From Mycoplasma sp. CAG:877 (GTDB taxonomy: Bacteria > Bacillota_I > Bacilli_A > RF39 > UBA660), in the NCBI GenBank assembly GCA_000433455.1, contig HF992490.1, forward strand, positions 15,405-21,904: a stretch of 6,500 nucleotides of DNA, read 5' to 3'. Position 1 is the stretch's first letter. Each line of letters opens with the position of its first letter. The notes beneath the pieces were generated by a model. It made no database searches, was not told the origin of the DNA, and worked only from the letters and a program-made list of their open reading frames with translations. Shown here in pieces: positions 4,287 to 6,500 of this stretch. Position numbers and translations under genes: made by a program.

Positions 4287-5684
4287 ATGAAAAGTTTTTT
4301 TAATAAAATAAAAATATCTACTTGGCCATTAATTTTTTTACTTTTGGCCTTGAGTCTAGTATTTTTATTATTTCTAATTGCTGAAAAATATATCTACACC
4401 ATAATAATTTTTGGAATTATCATATTTGTATCTTTCAAAATAAAAGTACCCAAATTTTCCCTAGTACTATTTATTTTATCAATGTTAAGCAAACTTCTAG
4501 CAATTATGTTAATCAAACCACCAATAGAATCCGACTTTCTAGTTATGTATCAAGCCTCTAAATTATTAAGAGTAGGGGATTTAAGTTATACCGATTTAGA
4601 CTATTTTATAAAATGGGGTTATCAAGTAGGGCATGTCTTTTATCAAGCTATGTTATTAAAAATATGCAACAGTGTCTTCTTTTTGAAAATAGTTAACTGC
4701 TTAGCTTTGTCCGGAACAACAGTATTAATCTATTTAATAGTAAAAGATTTATTAAATGAAAAAGTTGCTAAAGCAAGCAGTTTAGCATACATGTTTTATC
4801 TTCATCCAGTCCTTCTAACAACAGTTCTAACCAATCAACATGTACCAACTTTTCTTTTCTTCTTGGCTCTATACCTAATTATAAAGAAAGACTTTTGTAA
4901 AACTAAACCAATTATAAAATATTTAATAGCCGGTACCTTAATTGGAATTGGAAATATTATGCGACCAGAAGGTATAATTTTCATCCTATCAATAATTGCC
5001 TATTTGCTTTGTATCTGTTATAAGTCAGAAAAGTTTAAAACGATTTTCTTAAAATCTCTAGTCTTAATCTTAAGTTATACTATCATTACAAAAGGTTGTT
5101 CCTTTGCTTTTGAAACATTTAATTTAAGTAAAAATGGTCTTGATAATCAAGATCCATTGTGGAAATTTGTCTTAGGAACAAACTACGAGAGTAGAGGTCG
5201 TTATAGTGAAGCTGATTTGATTTATTTGATGAATCGAAAACAAGAACTAGAAGTTATAAAGGAGAGAACTATTAAAAATCCTCTTCAATTTTCCAAGTTA
5301 ATGGCCATTAAGGCTAAAACATTTTGGGCTGACAACAACTTATATTGGTCAAATGATTATCTGAATAATGAAAATATAACTATTTTTTCTAAGAAAATGT
5401 CAGGAGAAAAGGTAAATGAATATCTAAATGCCATAAATGAGCAAGTATATATAGTTGTTTTCATTCTGGCTATAATTGGTCTTTTCTCTTTAATAAAAAA
5501 CAAATATGATAAAAGAGTAAACCTATTTATTATTTTATTATCGGCATACTTTGTTGTGTACTTACTAATTGAAACTATGAATAGATATACTTATACTCCT
5601 AGAGTAGCTATCTTTATACTGGCATCTATTGGCATTGACTATTTATCAAAACAAATTAAAAATATAAAGAAATGCCTAAATTAA
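4287..5684 (+). CDS. Multi-pass GT-C-like glycosyltransferase (GT39/PMT-like)
   Basis: This 465-residue membrane protein has about ten to twelve hydrophobic segments, among them roughly 13-32, 34-50, 57-76, 131-152, 208-244, 253-270, 386-404, 411-429 and 438-454. After the third comes I-E-S-D-F (80-84), an acidic pair in the first outside loop, as in lipid-phosphate-sugar-dependent GT-C enzymes. Other family-like points are R-P-E-G (226-229), a large polar outside loop (about 272-386) with G-T-N-Y-E-S-R-G, and E-T-M-N-R-Y-T-Y-T-P-R-V (429-440). Such enzymes move a sugar from a polyprenyl-phosphate donor to an envelope polymer or protein; donor and acceptor cannot be told here. AAGAAGG (4274-4280) lies six nt before the ATG. 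The gene appears monocistronic, between its own promoter and the terminator at 5706-5738. It could also be an uncharacterised membrane protein of the same fold. Confidence 0.68.
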   Translation: MKSFFNKIKISTWPLIFLLLALSLVFLLFLIAEKYIYTIIIFGIIIFVSFKIKVPKFSLVLFILSMLSKLLAIMLIKPPIESDFLVMYQASKLLRVGDLSYTDLDYFIKWGYQVGHVFYQAMLLKICNSVFFLKIVNCLALSGTTVLIYLIVKDLLNEKVAKASSLAYMFYLHPVLLTTVLTNQHVPTFLFFLALYLIIKKDFCKTKPIIKYLIAGTLIGIGNIMRPEGIIFILSIIAYLLCICYKSEKFKTIFLKSLVLILSYTIITKGCSFAFETFNLSKNGLDNQDPLWKFVLGTNYESRGRYSEADLIYLMNRKQELEVIKERTIKNPLQFSKLMAIKAKTFWADNNLYWSNDYLNNENITIFSKKMSGEKVNEYLNAINEQVYIVVFILAIIGLFSLIKNKYDKRVNLFIILLSAYFVVYLLIETMNRYTYTPRVAIFILASIGIDYLSKQIKNIKKCLN

Positions 5685-5705
5685 AGAAATATAGATAAAA
5701 TTAAT

Positions 5706-5738
5706 AAAACCCCTAGTTTTTACTGAGGGTTTTAGTTT
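5706..5738. terminator. Bidirectional terminator after the glycosyltransferase gene
   Basis: AAAACCC (5706-5712) pairs with GGGTTTT (5727-5733), and an inner AGT-TTTT-ACT hairpin extends the stem. T-rich sequence follows on the plus strand, and the A-rich left flank gives T residues on the minus strand. It also lies downstream of the convergent nuclease-like ORF and can serve both. Confidence 0.85.
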
Positions 5739-5800
5739 GCATACACACGTTTTGCCTAAACTATTTTTATCAGCAAATGTTTACTTAACTGCTCCATTTT

Positions 5801-6163
5801 TTAAGGAGAAACACCAAACTCATTACTATTTCCTATCATTAAGCCATACCTTAAACCACTATATAAATCTTTATGTGCTTTTGCCTTATTACTATAAGTG
5901 ATAGTGTCATGAGTGGTAATTTCACCATACTTACTTTCTATAATCAATTTTGGAATAGAGCAGTTACCTCTTTTTTCTTTTATTAACAAATCAACTTCAT
6001 ATCTCATAATATCTATATTTGCATTATTTTCTGAATAACTGTTGATAAAAACAGAATATGGTATTTTCTCAAAACAAGTCACTTCATATTTATTATTATC
6101 CAATTCTTTCTTTAATAAATCACATATTTTTAACGTCCATGGATTTTCTTTATTATTTCTCAT
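5801..6163 (-). CDS. Small PD-(D/E)XK nuclease-like protein, probably C-terminally shortened
   Basis: The ORF encodes 120 residues from the ATG at 6161-6163. The core resembles a restriction-endonuclease-like fold: Y-E-V-D-L-L-I (55-61, D58), a short loop, then P-K-L-I-I-E-S-K-Y-G-E (71-81, E76 and K78), giving the D ... E-x-K metal site. H85-D86, then Y-S-N-K-A-K-A-H-K (90-98) and G-L-R-Y-G-L-M-I-G (103-111) follow, a pattern I associate with restriction-type or uncharacterised nucleases. The frame stops nine residues after this strand, where I would expect further helices and strands; no continuation was seen in the other two frames downstream. It may be a truncated remnant or a naturally short member. 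Start choice: in-frame TTGs further up (such as 6191-6193) precede the TATAAT at 6182-6187, whereas the ATG has GGGTG seven nt upstream. No methyltransferase gene is adjacent. The target is unknown. Confidence 0.55.
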   Translation of the reverse strand: MRNNKENPWTLKICDLLKKELDNNKYEVTCFEKIPYSVFINSYSENNANIDIMRYEVDLLIKEKRGNCSIPKLIIESKYGEITTHDTITYSNKAKAHKDLYSGLRYGLMIGNSNEFGVSP

Positions 6164-6181
6164 AGTACAACACCCACATAC

Positions 6182-6187
6182 ATTATA
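6182..6187 (-). promoter_or_regulatory. Candidate -10 box of the nuclease-like ORF
   Basis: The minus strand carries TATAAT here. The predicted start near 6175 is about 12 nt before the ATG at 6163. No convincing -35 is seen. Confidence 0.35.
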
Positions 6188-6324
6188 CAACAAATGATTA
6201 GAATTACTATATAAAAGAGAAAATATAAAACTAATGATTTATAGGATTTAAAGCTGATGATAATTTTATGTGGTAAATAACTAAACATTGCCAAGAAAAT
6301 AAAATAATATAATTTAAATGTTCC

Positions 6325-6500
6325 TTATCTCATAGAAAAACTGTTATTTATAGTTAATATACTATACATAAAAAGAACATCTTGATCCTTAAATTTTATA
6401 TAATTATTCAAAATCCTTGAAGAAACATATCTAATATCAATAACAGTAATTCTCTTATAACCCTCTATTAATAGAGGAACTAAACTACTACCATAAGAAT
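6325..6500 (-). CDS. DHHW/AlgX-like protein, C-terminal end (enters from right edge)
   Basis: The minus strand is open from the window edge to a TAA at 6325-6327 (57 complete residues). The sequence S-Y-G-S-S-L-V-P-L-L-I-E-G-Y (1-14), then I-T-V-I-D-I-R-Y (17-24) and D-V-L-F-M-Y-S (39-45), matches the C-terminal part of DHHW-motif/AlgX-like SGNH-fold proteins. There a serine-containing D-S-[YF]-G/A segment is followed by P-[FL]-L, [IV]-D-x-R-Y and a D-V-L-F strand. These exported proteins usually accompany MBOAT acyltransferases and help acylate (often acetylate) surface polysaccharides. The signal peptide and catalytic D-H-H-W part are off the window, so completeness cannot be judged. No hairpin terminator is visible in the 6194-6324 gap. 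Confidence 0.6.
   Translation of the reverse strand, partial: SYGSSLVPLLIEGYKRITVIDIRYVSSRILNNYIKFKDQDVLFMYSILTINNSFSMR

Noticed and set aside
6281..6323. AACATT ... AATGTT inverted arms downstream of the DHHW-like stop
   Set aside because: The arms are only 6 bp with a loop of about 30 nt and no adjacent T-tract, so they do not support a terminator.
6462..6477. Perfect 16-bp palindrome CCTCTATTAATAGAGG
   Set aside because: It falls inside the DHHW-like coding sequence, encoding P-L-L-I-E-G in a conserved region. It has no loop to form a hairpin and no other copy was noticed, so chance is the simplest explanation.
1..6500. Reassigned UGA codon (Mollicutes-type code)
   Set aside because: No UGA stop is seen, but no in-frame UGA occurs either and Trp is always UGG. 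Preference for TAA in AT-rich DNA explains the stops.
1..6500. CRISPR array, tRNA/rRNA genes, insertion sequence or phage-type genes
   Set aside because: I saw no regularly spaced direct repeats, no cloverleaf or rRNA-like stretches, and no transposase, integrase or phage motifs on either strand.

Overview
This is a low-GC, AT-rich window. It most likely comes from a Gram-positive bacterium of the Bacillota (Bacilli or Clostridia type). The evidence is strong AGGAGGTG-type ribosome binding sites, TTG starts, intrinsic terminators, and a SAM-I (S-box) riboswitch ahead of metK. Tryptophan is encoded by TGG and no reading frame contains an internal TGA, so the standard bacterial code fits. All eight visible stop codons are TAA or TAG. 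The species cannot be named from this sequence.

Layout, left to right. The minus strand starts with the N-terminal part of a Ppx/GppA-like protein (1-314), which continues off the left edge, followed by a HIT-family protein (497-958). Divergent from the HIT gene, on the plus strand, is a small membrane protein of the COG2426 'small multidrug export' family (1110-1580). It converges on a minus-strand MazG-like nucleotide pyrophosphohydrolase (1641-1973) across a shared hairpin terminator. Further minus-strand genes are a Sir2-type NAD-dependent deacylase (2045-2770) and S-adenosylmethionine synthetase MetK (2864-3889), each with its own start signals. A terminator separates metK from the sirtuin gene. 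The 397-bp gap 3890-4286 holds the metK leader, with its SAM-I riboswitch and terminator/antiterminator switch, and a divergent promoter for a plus-strand multi-pass GT-C-like glycosyltransferase (4287-5684). A bidirectional terminator follows. Then come a small minus-strand PD-(D/E)XK nuclease-like ORF that looks C-terminally shortened (5801-6163) and the C-terminal end of a DHHW/AlgX-like protein (6325-6500), which enters from the right edge.

Functionally, the left two thirds is cofactor and nucleotide housekeeping: SAM synthesis under SAM feedback, NAD-dependent deacylation, NTP clean-up, nucleotide hydrolysis or transfer, and probably polyphosphate/(p)ppGpp metabolism. The genes are mostly single transcription units rather than one operon. 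The right third is accessory and cell-envelope-like.

I did not find a clearly new multi-gene system. The most unusual part is the metK leader. Its S-box aptamer appears to lack the P4 hairpin, and its predicted 5' end is perfectly complementary over 12 nt to a segment transcribed only when RNA polymerase reads through the terminator. That suggests an extra ON-state helix. Secondary points are a short MetK with altered active-site loops, and the orphan nuclease-like ORF.
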